64,000 bases of DNA from Candidatus Anaerobutyricum avicola (GCA_019113845.1 DXGQ01000010.1:124001-188000), one strand, 5' to 3'. Shown: positions 7,492 to 16,342, counted from the first letter of the stretch. The notes: generated by a model from the sequence alone, not told the origin. Numbers and translations: made by a program.

Positions 7492-9528
7492 TCATGCCTC
7501 AGAGGTCTGAAAAGAGAGAATCTTGACATCGTACCCTTCCAGCGTCACCTCTCCCGCCGGAATCTGTATCCCTGCAAGAAGGTCCGTGCAGTCGCGCGGC
7601 AGGGTGATCGTCTCCGGTCTTTCGTTGTGATTTAACACAAAAAGAATCTCCTTCCCGTCCTCTTCCCGGCAGCGGCTTGTGACTTCCACGCCTTCCGGCG
7701 TCGTGAGTACCGGGGAAATGTGACACTCATCGCAGAGATCCCTCAGAAAGTCCCGGTAAAAGTCGTCGCCGGATGAGGTCGCCACAAAGTAAGCGCATCC
7801 CTCTCCCATCCGGTTTCTGGTGAGAACCGGAAATCCCTGATAAAAATCAGAGAGATAGCCTTTCTCGTCAATCTGTTCCGCTGTCTCCGTGTGGAGAAGG
7901 TCACAGAGGATTCTTGCCGGATAGGTTTTTCCGCGATAGCAAAATGCGTTATCCTGCTCCGGCGGCAGAGCGTCCTCCTCTTCCACCCAGATACCGAGAA
8001 TATCCCGCAGTTTTCCCGGATAGCCGCCCAGAGTCACCAGATCATTTTCCTGCACCATTCCGCTGAAAAATGTGGTGAGGAACGTGCCTCCCCGGCGGAC
8101 AAACCGGCGGATCCTCTCGTCATTGTCTCCCTTTACCATGTAATACACCGGAGCGATGACAAGCGCATACGGCTCCAAACTGTCTTCCGGGCTTACGATA
8201 TCCACGTTGTAATTTTTGTTGCGAAGCGCCGAATAATACCGGGTAAACTCCGCCATATAATCCAACTCTTTCGTCGGCCCGGCAGAAAACTCAATACCCC
8301 ACCAGTTATCCCAGTCAAAGAGCATGGCAATCTTAGACCGGGTTCTCATCCCAAGAGTCGAAGCGCCGAGGGTCTTAAGCTCTTTTCCCAGGGCAGCAAT
8401 CTCTTTAAAAACCCGGGTCTCTGGCGTGCCGGCATGTCCGATGACGGCTCCGTGGAACTTCTCGCAGGCGCCGGCGCTCTGGCGCATCTGGAAAAACATC
8501 ACCGTGTCCGCCCCATGCGCCACAGCCTGATAGCTTAACAGCCGCATCACGCCCGGCCGCTTCAGGGCATTGTACGGAAGCCAGTTGGACACCGTCGGCG
8601 TCTGTTCCATGAGAGCAAAAGACTGTCCGCCCTTTAATCCCCGCATGAGATCATGCGCCATGGAAGTCCGGGCGTAAGGCTGCCCGTTTTCCGGATAACA
8701 GTCCCAGGAAACGAAGTCCATCTTTTTCGCCCACCGGAAATAATCAAGGGTCTTGTAAAAATCCATCAGATTCGTCGTGATCTCCGCGTCAGGGATGACC
8801 TCCTTGATTGCATCATATTCCAGAGTATAACATTCCAGCATGGAATCCGACATAAACCTCCGGTAATCCAGAGAGATTGGCTGAAAATACGTGCGATCCT
8901 CCGCAAAATGTTCCGACCGCATATCCGGCGCCACGATCTCCTCCCAGTCATAAAACGTATGCCCCCAGAAGGCGGTGTTCCAGCTCTGATTCAGATTGTC
9001 AAGAGTGTGATACTTCTTTTGCAACCAAAGCCGGAAGTTTTTCTCGCAGTTTTCACAGTAACACGCCCCACTGTACTCATTGGAAATGTGCCACGCCACG
9101 ATATTGTCGTAATCCCGGTAACGTTTTGCCAGCTTACCGGCCAGAATCCGGGAGTATTTCCGGTACGTCGGGCTGTTCGGACAGGAATTCGCCCGGCCGC
9201 CGAACTTTCTCTTTCTGCCCTCAAAATCCACCCGCAGCACATCCGGATACTTTCTCGCCATCCATGCCGGATGCACTGCCGTCGATGTGGCCATGCAAAC
9301 CTTCATGCCGTGATCCTGCACCAGTTCCATGATCTTATCCAGTTCCTCAAAATGATACTCCTCCTCGGACGACTGCAAAAGCGCCCAGGAAAACACATTC
9401 AGTGTGACGATATCCATCCCCGCCTGCTTTAAAAGCCGCATATCCTCCTGCCAGACGTCTTCTGGCCACTGCTCCGGATTATAATCGCCGCCGTACAAGA
9501 TTTTCTCTACATTTTTCTTTTCAAACAT
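7492..9528 (-). CDS. Glycoside hydrolase family 42 beta-galactosidase
   Basis: 678 aa, the usual GH42 length. The N-terminal TIM barrel begins with YGGDYNPEQWP; the acid/base Glu is in SNEYSG (residue ~151), followed by the zinc-type cysteines CYCENC; the nucleophile Glu is in FALMEQTP (residue ~310). A trimerisation domain and a small beta domain follow. Family role: hydrolysis of terminal beta-galactosides, often oligosaccharides from plant galactan or arabinogalactan. ATG at 9526-9528 follows GGAGGAG and overlaps the preceding kinase gene by 8 bp, so it is the third gene of an acetyltransferase-kinase-GH42 operon. The lack of a signal peptide suggests intracellular action on imported sugars. 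Confidence 0.95.
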   Translation of the reverse strand: MFEKKNVEKILYGGDYNPEQWPEDVWQEDMRLLKQAGMDIVTLNVFSWALLQSSEEEYHFEELDKIMELVQDHGMKVCMATSTAVHPAWMARKYPDVLRVDFEGRKRKFGGRANSCPNSPTYRKYSRILAGKLAKRYRDYDNIVAWHISNEYSGACYCENCEKNFRLWLQKKYHTLDNLNQSWNTAFWGHTFYDWEEIVAPDMRSEHFAEDRTYFQPISLDYRRFMSDSMLECYTLEYDAIKEVIPDAEITTNLMDFYKTLDYFRWAKKMDFVSWDCYPENGQPYARTSMAHDLMRGLKGGQSFALMEQTPTVSNWLPYNALKRPGVMRLLSYQAVAHGADTVMFFQMRQSAGACEKFHGAVIGHAGTPETRVFKEIAALGKELKTLGASTLGMRTRSKIAMLFDWDNWWGIEFSAGPTKELDYMAEFTRYYSALRNKNYNVDIVSPEDSLEPYALVIAPVYYMVKGDNDERIRRFVRRGGTFLTTFFSGMVQENDLVTLGGYPGKLRDILGIWVEEEDALPPEQDNAFCYRGKTYPARILCDLLHTETAEQIDEKGYLSDFYQGFPVLTRNRMGEGCAYFVATSSGDDFYRDFLRDLCDECHISPVLTTPEGVEVTSRCREEDGKEILFVLNHNERPETITLPRDCTDLLAGIQIPAGEVTLEGYDVKILSFQTSEA

Positions 9529-10018
9529 CAATCTCCTCCACTACTACCAGTTCTATTTTGTCATTTTCTTTCACATACTGCGGTCGGATATGGTAGATCT
9601 GCGTAAAGCCTTCTTCCAGTTCCGGTGCACATAAATTTCTTTTCATGGAAAAAATGCCGATCATCGGTACATGCCGTTTACGGCTCCGATTATTTTTCAG
9701 TGCCTGCAAAAGAGGCGTATCCATAAACAATGCCACGATCTGATGTCCGGGAGGAATGACATTCAAAAGAATTTTTCTCCGCTTTCTGGTGATATTGGTG
9801 CAGTCAATGACCACATCCCGGCCCTCTTCCAGATAATGGAGCATCCGCTCATGCATAATCTGATGGACCCTTTTATGTCCCCGCAGGGTAAGCTCTTTTC
9901 CAAAAAGCTCTTCCCGGATAGCGTCCGTCCCCAGATAAGCGGCATGGGCAAGCTTCGTTTTGGCATACGTCGTCTTCCCCGCTCCCGGAATCCCTATCAT
10001 AATGTAGACGGTCTGCAT
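9521..10018 (-). CDS. P-loop nucleotide kinase-like protein (AAA_33 type)
   Basis: 165 aa from ATG at 10016-10018 (GGAGG upstream), overlapping the acetyltransferase gene by 22 bp. Walker A GIPGAGKTTYAK is at residues ~8-19; VVIDCTNITRKRRK and the later Arg-rich NNRSRKRHVP look like the lid of small zeta-toxin/T4 polynucleotide-kinase-like enzymes. These usually phosphorylate small molecules, RNA ends or sugars. Its place between a galactoside-type acetyltransferase and a beta-galactosidase suggests a sugar-related substrate, but that is inference only. Confidence 0.8.
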   Translation of the reverse strand: MQTVYIMIGIPGAGKTTYAKTKLAHAAYLGTDAIREELFGKELTLRGHKRVHQIMHERMLHYLEEGRDVVIDCTNITRKRRKILLNVIPPGHQIVALFMDTPLLQALKNNRSRKRHVPMIGIFSMKRNLCAPELEEGFTQIYHIRPQYVKENDKIELVVVEEIDV

Positions 10019-10587
10019 ATCCTGTCTTCCTCCGTAATCTCCCGGACGACCCGGCACGGATTCCCCACTGCCAGCACGTGGGCCGGGATATCCTTCGTCA
10101 CCACGCTCCCCGCGCCGATAACGCTTCCCTCTCCGATGGTCACGCCCGGAAGGATCGTCACATTTGCTCCCAGCCAAACATTATCGCCGACCGTGATCGG
10201 TTTTGCCATCTCAAGCCCCTGATTCCTGTCCTCCACTGTCATGGGATGAATCGCCGTGTACATACCGCAGTGCGGACCGATAAAACAATACTTTCCAATC
10301 GTGATCAGGGCACAATCCATCAGATACGCATAGTGATTGATAAATGTATGGTTTCCGATATGGCAGTTATATCCGTAATCCACGTTAAACGGAGGAAGAA
10401 TAACGCTGTCAGCGCCAAACTCCGCCAGCAATTTCTTTAAATATTCCCGGATACGCTGCCCGTCCCGCAGACTGATACGGTTGATCTCAAAACAAAGCTC
10501 TTCCGCGTAATCTCTCTCCATCAGTAAATCCGAATTATAGTTGGCATCATACCACAGACCCATGTCCTTTTTTTCTCTTTCTGTCAT
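9997..10587 (-). CDS. Maltose/galactoside O-acetyltransferase-like (hexapeptide repeat)
   Basis: 196 aa. The N-terminal helical Mac domain (GLWYDANYNSDLLMERDYA) is followed by a left-handed beta-helix with hexapeptide repeats: NCHIGNHTFINH, ITIGKYCFIGPHCGMYT, ITVGDNVWLGANVTILPG, VTIGEGSVIGAGSVV. The catalytic His is probably in AIHPM. Family role: acetyl-CoA-dependent acetylation of sugars such as maltose or galactosides (Maa/LacA). First gene of the operon with the kinase and GH42 enzyme, reminiscent of lacZ-lacA pairing. Confidence 0.92.
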   Translation of the reverse strand: MTEREKKDMGLWYDANYNSDLLMERDYAEELCFEINRISLRDGQRIREYLKKLLAEFGADSVILPPFNVDYGYNCHIGNHTFINHYAYLMDCALITIGKYCFIGPHCGMYTAIHPMTVEDRNQGLEMAKPITVGDNVWLGANVTILPGVTIGEGSVIGAGSVVTKDIPAHVLAVGNPCRVVREITEEDRICRPSTL

Positions 10588-10692
10588 GATCTCCTGTCCC
10601 TTCTGCTTCTTTTCTTTCCGCGAAACCTGCCGGATCTACAGTGTGTCCGTCAAGATTTCCCAAACCGGTTTTCTCAATATTTCTCAAAGATA

Positions 10693-10721
10693 AGTGTAGT
10701 AAAAAAAATCGGAAATAGCAA
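10693..10721 (-). promoter_or_regulatory. Probable promoter of the acetyltransferase-kinase-GH42 operon
   Basis: Minus strand TTGCTA (10716-10721), 17 bp, TACACT (10693-10698). It lies between the tRNA terminator and the operon. The rest of the 280 bp between the operon and the tRNA holds only the tRNA terminator. Confidence 0.5.
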
Positions 10722-10800
10722 TCCATTTTTTTAATAAATACAATGTTTCCAAATCTTACAAAACAACTGTAGATACGAGTATATGTGAAACATTTATCAC

Positions 10801-10853
10801 AAAAAAACAGACCTTTAAAATACTGCTCAGGTAAGCTGTATCTTAAAGGCCTG
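10801..10853 (-). terminator. Intrinsic terminator of tRNA-Leu
   Basis: Minus strand: a 15-bp stem (10838-10852 with 10809-10823, some wobble pairs), 14-nt loop, then seven T residues. It lies right after the tRNA 3' end. Confidence 0.85.
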
Positions 10854-10867
10854 CGAAATAAAAGTGA

Positions 10868-10950
10868 TGCCGATGGCCGGACTCGAACCGGCACGGATTA
10901 TCTCCGCTTGATTTTGAGTCAAGTGCGTCTGCCAATTCCGCCACATCGGC
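10868..10950 (-). tRNA. tRNA-Leu (anticodon CAA)
   Basis: 83 nt on the minus strand. The acceptor arm GCCGATG (10944-10950) pairs with CATCGGC at the 3' end (10869-10875), with discriminator A. The anticodon stem CTTGA/TCAAG encloses loop CTCAAAA, giving anticodon CAA for codon UUG. The T-arm has GGTTCGAGTCC, and a class II variable arm (GCGGAGATAATCCGT region) is present, as expected for Leu. CCA is not encoded. Confidence 0.95.
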
Positions 10951-11058
10951 GCATGTCCAATCCCCTGTGCCGTGTCTCAGTAAAGATAAAACAGGTTATT
11001 GAAAACATAGAAATGTATCATGCAGTTGTAACTGATGACTTAACGCATCAACTCTGCC

Positions 11059-11087
11059 ATGTTATCATACTGCGAAGAAATTGTCAA
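11059..11087 (-). promoter_or_regulatory. Promoter of tRNA-Leu
   Basis: Minus strand TTGACA (11082-11087), 17 bp, TAACAT (11059-11064), about 100 bp upstream of the mature tRNA. Confidence 0.65.
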
Positions 11088-11130
11088 TCATTTTTTATAA
11101 GATTATGTCCATGAATATCCCGCAAACAGG

Positions 11131-12831
11131 TCATCCAGACTGGTCAATAAACACTTCTTTCCCGCGAAAAGCAAAACCGTACTCGCGTATCCGGTTTTCC
11201 GGAAGTCCGCTTTCCAGAAGTTCCCTCGCGTATCCTTTCTGCTCAATCTGGCGCAGCGCATTGGCAGCCGTGTCCTGAAGAGTCTTTTCCCGGCGGGGAT
11301 TGTACACTTTAAACTCTATGATGATACCGTCGAGATGTTTCTGTTTTGGCAGGAGCATCACATCGTACCGCCCGAATCCGCTCTCCCTGTTCGATGTCAG
11401 ACGGTAACTGTCTGTCAGGTCTACCAACAGTCCCAGGACAAATCCATGATAAAATCGCTCCGGTTCCATCTGCTCCCTGTCGCCTGCCGTATCAAAATAG
11501 CTGAACACACTCATGGAAATCCGGTTCATATATTCATTCATAGCGTCCAGATCTCCCAGAAGCAATGCCCTGATAAATGCGTTATAATGGGAAGCAGCTT
11601 TGGCAAACCATCCGTTTACCATCTGCCGGAACATGATCTTCACCTCAAAATTGGTGAGGGAAAGCGTATAGATCTGCTGCCATTCCTCGTACCCGCGCTG
11701 CATCGTTTCCACCTGCCGCACGGTGAGATATCCGCTGGCAACAAGCAGGCTCCATATGGCCTTGTCATCTTTGTCAAGCTGATCGTACACGATCTGCTCT
11801 TCAATCTCTGTTTCCACGCATCCTCCCTCAAGAAGCATGTAAAAATCATCTTTTATTCCGGCAGAACTTTGCTGTATCAGGCGGCTCACCATGTGATTGC
11901 TGCTGGTATTTGCCCAGTATGGGGCCGCATGTCTTTCCTTGAGATAGTTGAGGATAGACCATGGATTGTAAATGTCACTCTTATTTCCAAAGGTAAATCC
12001 ATCGTACCACAGCTTGACCTCTTCTCTTTTATCCGAAAGGCCGAATTCATCTAAAGCATGAAAAACCTCTTCTTCTGTAAAACCGAAAAACGGGGCGTAT
12101 TTTTCACTGGTTGTCGAGATGACGACCAGATTGTTGAGATCGGAAAAAACAGACTCTTTGCTGACTCTTGTAATGCCGGTCAACAGTGCCCTTTCCAGAT
12201 GAGGATTTGTCTTAAATGTATTATTAAAAAGATTGCGGGTAAAAGAAACCATTTCTTTCCAGTAACCTCCGGTGTATGCTTCCTGCATCGGAGTATCATA
12301 TTCATCCAGCAGGATGACCACTTTCTTCCCGTAATACCTTTCCAGATAATCCGAGAGATTGTTAAGTGATGCTGCCGCTGTACTGTCATCCATGTCCGCT
12401 TTTACCTGATTATAATAAGCTTTCTCTTTTTCATTGAGCAAATTTCCTTTCATCAGGAAATCATTTTTGTTATATAAATTTTCAATAACCCGGCAGATAC
12501 TCTCTCTGGCAGATATATAATTCGTATCTTTGATGCCCGCAAATGTCATGGCGATCACCGGATACGTCCCCTGCAGATGGCGCAAATCTTTCTGTTCCCA
12601 CACCTTCATCCCCTCAAAAAGATCCTGCCGCCCGGCATAGCGAACAGAAAAGAACTTTTCTGTCATACTCATATTGAGGGTCTTTCCGAACCGTCTCGGG
12701 CGGGTGATCAACGTCACCATATCCCCGGAATTCCACCAGACCCGGATAAAATCTGTCTTATCAATATAAAAATAATCATTCATCCGGACTGTCTCGTAAT
12801 CCTGATGCCCGATCGCCACCGTTCTTGCCAT
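11131..12831 (-). CDS. AAA-ATPase-like / PD-(D/E)XK nuclease-like protein (PF09820 + DUF1703)
   Basis: 566 aa from ATG at 12829-12831; the protein then begins MARTVAIGHQDYETVR, as is usual for the family. DYFYIDKTDFI and the P-loop-like TRPRRFGKTLNMSM lie within the first 65 residues; a Walker-B-like VILLDEYDTP is near residue 180. The C-terminus carries GFGRYDVMLLP and IIIEFKV, a degenerate PD-(D/E)XK nuclease core. These proteins occur in many near-identical copies in Lachnospiraceae and Bacteroidetes genomes. Their function is unproven; mobile-element or defence roles have been suggested. No partner gene is obvious here. Confidence 0.88.
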   Translation of the reverse strand: MARTVAIGHQDYETVRMNDYFYIDKTDFIRVWWNSGDMVTLITRPRRFGKTLNMSMTEKFFSVRYAGRQDLFEGMKVWEQKDLRHLQGTYPVIAMTFAGIKDTNYISARESICRVIENLYNKNDFLMKGNLLNEKEKAYYNQVKADMDDSTAAASLNNLSDYLERYYGKKVVILLDEYDTPMQEAYTGGYWKEMVSFTRNLFNNTFKTNPHLERALLTGITRVSKESVFSDLNNLVVISTTSEKYAPFFGFTEEEVFHALDEFGLSDKREEVKLWYDGFTFGNKSDIYNPWSILNYLKERHAAPYWANTSSNHMVSRLIQQSSAGIKDDFYMLLEGGCVETEIEEQIVYDQLDKDDKAIWSLLVASGYLTVRQVETMQRGYEEWQQIYTLSLTNFEVKIMFRQMVNGWFAKAASHYNAFIRALLLGDLDAMNEYMNRISMSVFSYFDTAGDREQMEPERFYHGFVLGLLVDLTDSYRLTSNRESGFGRYDVMLLPKQKHLDGIIIEFKVYNPRREKTLQDTAANALRQIEQKGYARELLESGLPENRIREYGFAFRGKEVFIDQSG

Positions 12832-12849
12832 ATCCGTCACCGCCTTCTC

Positions 12850-12893
12850 ATAAAAAATCGTCTATACTCTGATAAAAGTATAGACGATTTTGG
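12850..12893 (-). terminator. Intrinsic terminator of the Ig-like protein gene
   Basis: A perfect ~15-bp stem AAAATCGTCTATACT / AGTATAGACGATTTT with an 8-nt loop, ending in T residues on the minus strand. The stem could also serve the plus strand, but no plus-strand gene precedes it. Confidence 0.85.
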
Positions 12894-12943
12894 GGAATTA
12901 CTCAATCTTAATTTGTGGTATTTTACCCACAGGGCAAAAAACA

Positions 12944-14038
12944 CTATTTAATTTTTTTGGAAACCATCACATCACTCCAGGAACCATATACTTTTGTTAC
13001 GGAATTGTTGGAACGTATCTTTTTAAATGAACGCACTCTTATGTAGTATTTCTTTCCAGATTTCAGTTTTTTAAGAATTTTTGTAGTTTTTTTATTCTTA
13101 TTTATATTAATGGTTTTTGTGGTTTTCTTTTTAAATTTTTTCTTAGTCGAATATTGAAGTTGATATCCGTCCGCCTTTTTATCACGTACTATCTGCACCT
13201 TCAATTTTCTTTTTCCCGGAAGTGTTAATGATATAATCGTTGCTTTGTTGATTTCTTTTGCTGCATTATTCGATTTTTGTGAATCAACCTGCGGATTTTG
13301 TGCATCTTCCGGAGGGGTTGAGCCATCTGATACAGTAAGTACGCAGCTGGCCAAGACATTACCATCTCCTGTAAAAGATAACGTTGTAGTTCCGTTTTTT
13401 ATTGCTTGAATATTTCCAGTGGCATCAATTGTTGCCACTGATGAATCGGAAGAGGTATATCCAAAATCAGTTACAAATAAAGAATATGCGCTGTCCGGTG
13501 TTATAGTCATTAAATCAATTTTTCCAGTAGCACCTGGAGCCAATGTCATCTCTGTTTGAGATAAAGTTGCGCCACTTAATGGAGCTACCACACGGATTGG
13601 AAATGGATTATCCATCGTGCGATCGTCATAAGTATAGTTTGGACCAATATAAATGGATCTTACTGCTCCAGTTAACGTAGCCACACCAGGTCGTACCCCT
13701 CGAACTGTCTGGGTGAGTGTACCTGACCTGCTTCCGGTAATCTGAAGGATGCTGGAATTAGAAACTCTCCAATCACAGCCGATTACCCCATCAGAATAAT
13801 GAGCCCCTGATGCTGTAAAGGTCGCCGTCTCCCCTTGTTTCAAAAGATAATTCATGTTTTTATCCCGAAAAGAATTACCCACTTTATAGATTGCCTCATC
13901 TTTATATTCAACGATTGCAGCCGCGTTTGCGGGAACAACATTCTTTCCTGCTCCAAACCATAAAGTAAAGGCAAAGACAACGGCAAGGCATGCGGCTATC
14001 AAGTATCGCAGTTTCAGAAATTGTTTGATTGATTTCAT
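12944..14038 (-). CDS. Secreted Ig-like (Big_2) / fibronectin-III-like protein
   Basis: 364 aa. Basic N-terminus and hydrophobic segment (residues ~10-27), then ANAAA, a plausible signal-peptidase site near residue 40. Residues ~60-240 contain two Big_2-like beta-sandwich units, with ATLTGAV and SVATIDATGNIQAIKNGTTTLSF being typical. Residues ~265-364 are a Lys-rich FnIII-like unit (GYQLQYSTKKKF, YYIRVRSFKK). No LPXTG or catalytic motif is seen, so it is probably surface-bound by charge or secreted. The gene is clearly more AT-rich than its neighbours, suggesting different ancestry or selection. The start has GGAGAGG upstream. Confidence 0.8.
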   Translation of the reverse strand: MKSIKQFLKLRYLIAACLAVVFAFTLWFGAGKNVVPANAAAIVEYKDEAIYKVGNSFRDKNMNYLLKQGETATFTASGAHYSDGVIGCDWRVSNSSILQITGSRSGTLTQTVRGVRPGVATLTGAVRSIYIGPNYTYDDRTMDNPFPIRVVAPLSGATLSQTEMTLAPGATGKIDLMTITPDSAYSLFVTDFGYTSSDSSVATIDATGNIQAIKNGTTTLSFTGDGNVLASCVLTVSDGSTPPEDAQNPQVDSQKSNNAAKEINKATIISLTLPGKRKLKVQIVRDKKADGYQLQYSTKKKFKKKTTKTININKNKKTTKILKKLKSGKKYYIRVRSFKKIRSNNSVTKVYGSWSDVMVSKKIK

Positions 14039-14102
14039 CTTGTCACATCCTCTCCATAAAAATAATTTTTTCTGAATTGTTTTTTACACAGGAACGCGTT
14101 TT

Positions 14103-14114
14103 GTCACCTCCCTT
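14103..14114 (-). promoter_or_regulatory. Orphan strong Shine-Dalgarno-like sequence
   Basis: Minus strand AAGGGAGGTGAC, an almost perfect anti-SD complement, lies 65-76 bp before the Ig-like protein start. No start codon with an open frame follows it: the in-frame GTG is followed at once by TAA. Confidence 0.4.
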
Positions 14115-14162
14115 TTGTTGCCGGACTTTTTTGATAGAACTATTGTACCATTTCTTTTTTGC

Positions 14163-14203
14163 AAAAAGTGGAAATCCCATAATATTGGGGACTCCCACTT
14201 TTT
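14163..14203. terminator. Terminator-like hairpin after the response regulator gene
   Basis: AAAAAGTGG (14163-14171) pairs with CCCACTTTTT (14194-14203), with inner ATCCC/GGGGA pairing. It sits 36 bp after the response-regulator stop. The U-run is part of the stem, so it may work in either direction. Confidence 0.6.
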
Positions 14204-14238
14204 GTGCGCAAGGATATATTTTGTAAAGTTTTGGCCTG

Positions 14239-14832
14239 TCAATCCCGAAACAGCCGAAAGAGGTGCATCAGGTTTTTCTGGCTTTCGAGGCCCAGCTTAC
14301 GGAGTATTTTGGTCTTCTGGTTGGCGATGGTCTTTGGCGAGGACTGGAGCTGGATATTTTTGCCCATCAGCAGTTGAAAGACGCCCATCTCCGCTTCCGT
14401 CAGTCCTGAGATCGCCATGGACGCGATGAGGTATTCCTGCGCGGTGTAACCCTTTGCCAGCGCCAGGATGTTTTCTACCAGAAGGTTTGGCTGATTTTTG
14501 AAAATGTAACCGGAAGCAAAGGCTTCTTTGGCTGCCTTTAGGACGATCTCCGGGGAATCGAGGGATGTCAGGATGAGAATTTTGGCGTCGGTGAGCAGGC
14601 GGATTTCTCTTGAGATACGGATACCGTCCGCTTCGGAAGTGCCTAAGTTTAAATCCATGATGACGATCTGCGGCTGCAGCGCGCACACCATTTTTACCGC
14701 GTCCTCTTTTTTGCTGCAGGAGCCGATCACCGTGATCTCCGGCTGCCTTTCCAGCATTTTTTCTATGAGAAATATAAAGTCTTTATCGTCTTCCACGATG
14801 AATACGCGGACTGTCTCTGTACTTTCTGTCAT
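14239..14832 (-). CDS. Two-component response regulator (receiver + LuxR-like HTH)
   Basis: 197 aa. Receiver domain at residues 8-125: acidic pair EDD near residue 15, phospho-acceptor Asp in IVIMDLNLG (~60), Thr in LILTSLD and the conserved Lys in YIFKNQP. Residues ~140-197 form a helix-turn-helix: LTEAEMGVFQLLMGKN, then PKTIANQKTKILRKLG. The HTH differs somewhat from standard LuxR, since the usual KEIA is replaced by PKTIA. It follows the sensor kinase stop with no gap, so the two are coupled. Target genes are unknown; the neighbouring Ig-like surface protein gene is a candidate. Confidence 0.9.
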   Translation of the reverse strand: MTESTETVRVFIVEDDKDFIFLIEKMLERQPEITVIGSCSKKEDAVKMVCALQPQIVIMDLNLGTSEADGIRISREIRLLTDAKILILTSLDSPEIVLKAAKEAFASGYIFKNQPNLLVENILALAKGYTAQEYLIASMAISGLTEAEMGVFQLLMGKNIQLQSSPKTIANQKTKILRKLGLESQKNLMHLFRLFRD

Positions 14833-16305
14833 TTACCGTAACCTTTCTTTCCTTTTAATTTTTAACACATTTTTTCGCTTTTTGCGTTTGTGGTCGCCGG
14901 GCAGGCAGATGGTAAATTCTGTTCCGTGGCGGTCCGCGTCTGTAAAGCTCTCGACCTGAATGTACCCGCCGTGAGCGCGGACTGCTTTCTGGCAGTACGG
15001 CAGGCCCATGCCGAAATGTGCCGCGTCATGGTGGCTGCTGTAGTAAAGGGTAAACAGCCGCGGTATTTCTTCTTTCGGGATACCCCGGCCGGTGTCCGAG
15101 ACGCTTATGAGGACAATATTTTTCCGTGGTCTTCGGCATGTGAAAGTAAGAACACCGCTCTCCCCCATGGCGTCTATGGCGTTATCTGTCAGATTGAGAA
15201 GGACTTCCTTCATATAATAATAATCACAGTAAAGGGGCTCGTCCGCCCCGTCAACGTCAATCCGGACTTCTCCGCCCCACCGGGATGTTGTCTCATCTTT
15301 TAGCTCCTGAAAGAAATGTTCCACATCAATTTCCGTCCATTGGAGCGCGATCTTCCCGGAATAGGAATTGCTTCTTCTGACGAATTCTTCTATGTGGCGG
15401 ATGGAGTGATCTATGATGGTCAGTTCGTCTTCCGCTTCTCTGATTCCCAGACTGCGGATGTATTGGGAACACCAGCCGATCTTTGCCGTTTCCCCTTTCA
15501 GCATGTGGATCAGATACCGCTCATTGACAGAAATGTCCGTACTCTCCCCGGCCCAGTCAAAGTATTCGCGGCTGAGCCGCATCCCCCATACGCCGCTCTT
15601 AAACAGATGCCTTACATAATAAATGAATAAAAATAAGAGAATAAATGCGTTTCCCTGCCAGAGCTTATCCAGTTCATGCAGTTTCAGAAGATGAAAACAA
15701 AACAGAGTGATCAGCCAGTACCATAGGGGAAGAAGCGCGATGATCGAAACAAGCCGCCTCTGCCGGAATGAGATCTCCTTTCTCTCCCGAAATAACGTCA
15801 CGATAATGAAAAGTGTGGCGAACAGTCCGTAGATCAGATTGTAGGACGCTACGATGGTATAGGCTTTTGGATTGGTCAGAGGAATCTCCCGCGTCTGGCT
15901 CCAGGGGTAGACCACGCCGAAGCATGCCACCGGCAAAAAGACAAGAAATTTAAGCACCCTCGTAATCCTTGGCCAGTAAGATTCCAGATGACAGAAATGA
16001 AAACTGAAAATCATCACACAGGGCATGGCGACATAATAGAGCATGGCGGTGAGTATGGAATTGAGAAGCTCGTCAAGGGGATAACACACGCCAAAAAGCA
16101 GGACTTCTTTTGCGTAGAAAATCCCGCTGTAATAGATGTATTCTTTTAAGACTCCGATACTTAACAGGAAACCGCAGATGCAGCACCACTGGTTTACCTT
16201 GTTTTTCGGACTGGAATAGAAAATTAAAAAATAAAGCCCCCAGATCAACAGGGTAAACAGGAGCAAAAGCTCCGTGGGAAACCCTGTTACTTCCATATCT
16301 GACAT
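14833..16305 (-). CDS. Membrane sensor histidine kinase
   Basis: 490 aa. Seven or so hydrophobic segments fill residues ~12-235, with no clear extracellular loop domain, so the signal is probably sensed in or near the membrane. A likely phospho-acceptor His267 sits in LIHMLKGETAK. The ATPase domain has N box NLTDNAIDAM, G1 VSDTGRGIP and G2 HFGMGLPYC, and the C-terminus is very basic. Partner of the response regulator immediately downstream. The signal is unknown. Confidence 0.9.
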   Translation of the reverse strand: MSDMEVTGFPTELLLLFTLLIWGLYFLIFYSSPKNKVNQWCCICGFLLSIGVLKEYIYYSGIFYAKEVLLFGVCYPLDELLNSILTAMLYYVAMPCVMIFSFHFCHLESYWPRITRVLKFLVFLPVACFGVVYPWSQTREIPLTNPKAYTIVASYNLIYGLFATLFIIVTLFRERKEISFRQRRLVSIIALLPLWYWLITLFCFHLLKLHELDKLWQGNAFILLFLFIYYVRHLFKSGVWGMRLSREYFDWAGESTDISVNERYLIHMLKGETAKIGWCSQYIRSLGIREAEDELTIIDHSIRHIEEFVRRSNSYSGKIALQWTEIDVEHFFQELKDETTSRWGGEVRIDVDGADEPLYCDYYYMKEVLLNLTDNAIDAMGESGVLTFTCRRPRKNIVLISVSDTGRGIPKEEIPRLFTLYYSSHHDAAHFGMGLPYCQKAVRAHGGYIQVESFTDADRHGTEFTICLPGDHKRKKRKNVLKIKRKERLR

Positions 16306-16342
16306 AGTTTTTCACACTTTCTCCCGTCTGTATTATAAGAAA

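Noticed and set aside
10868..14038. Genomic island integrated at tRNA-Leu, containing the AAA-ATPase and Ig-like genes
   Set aside because: Those genes lie on the 5' side of the tRNA, while integration normally uses the 3' end; no integrase and no repeated tRNA 3' end were seen.
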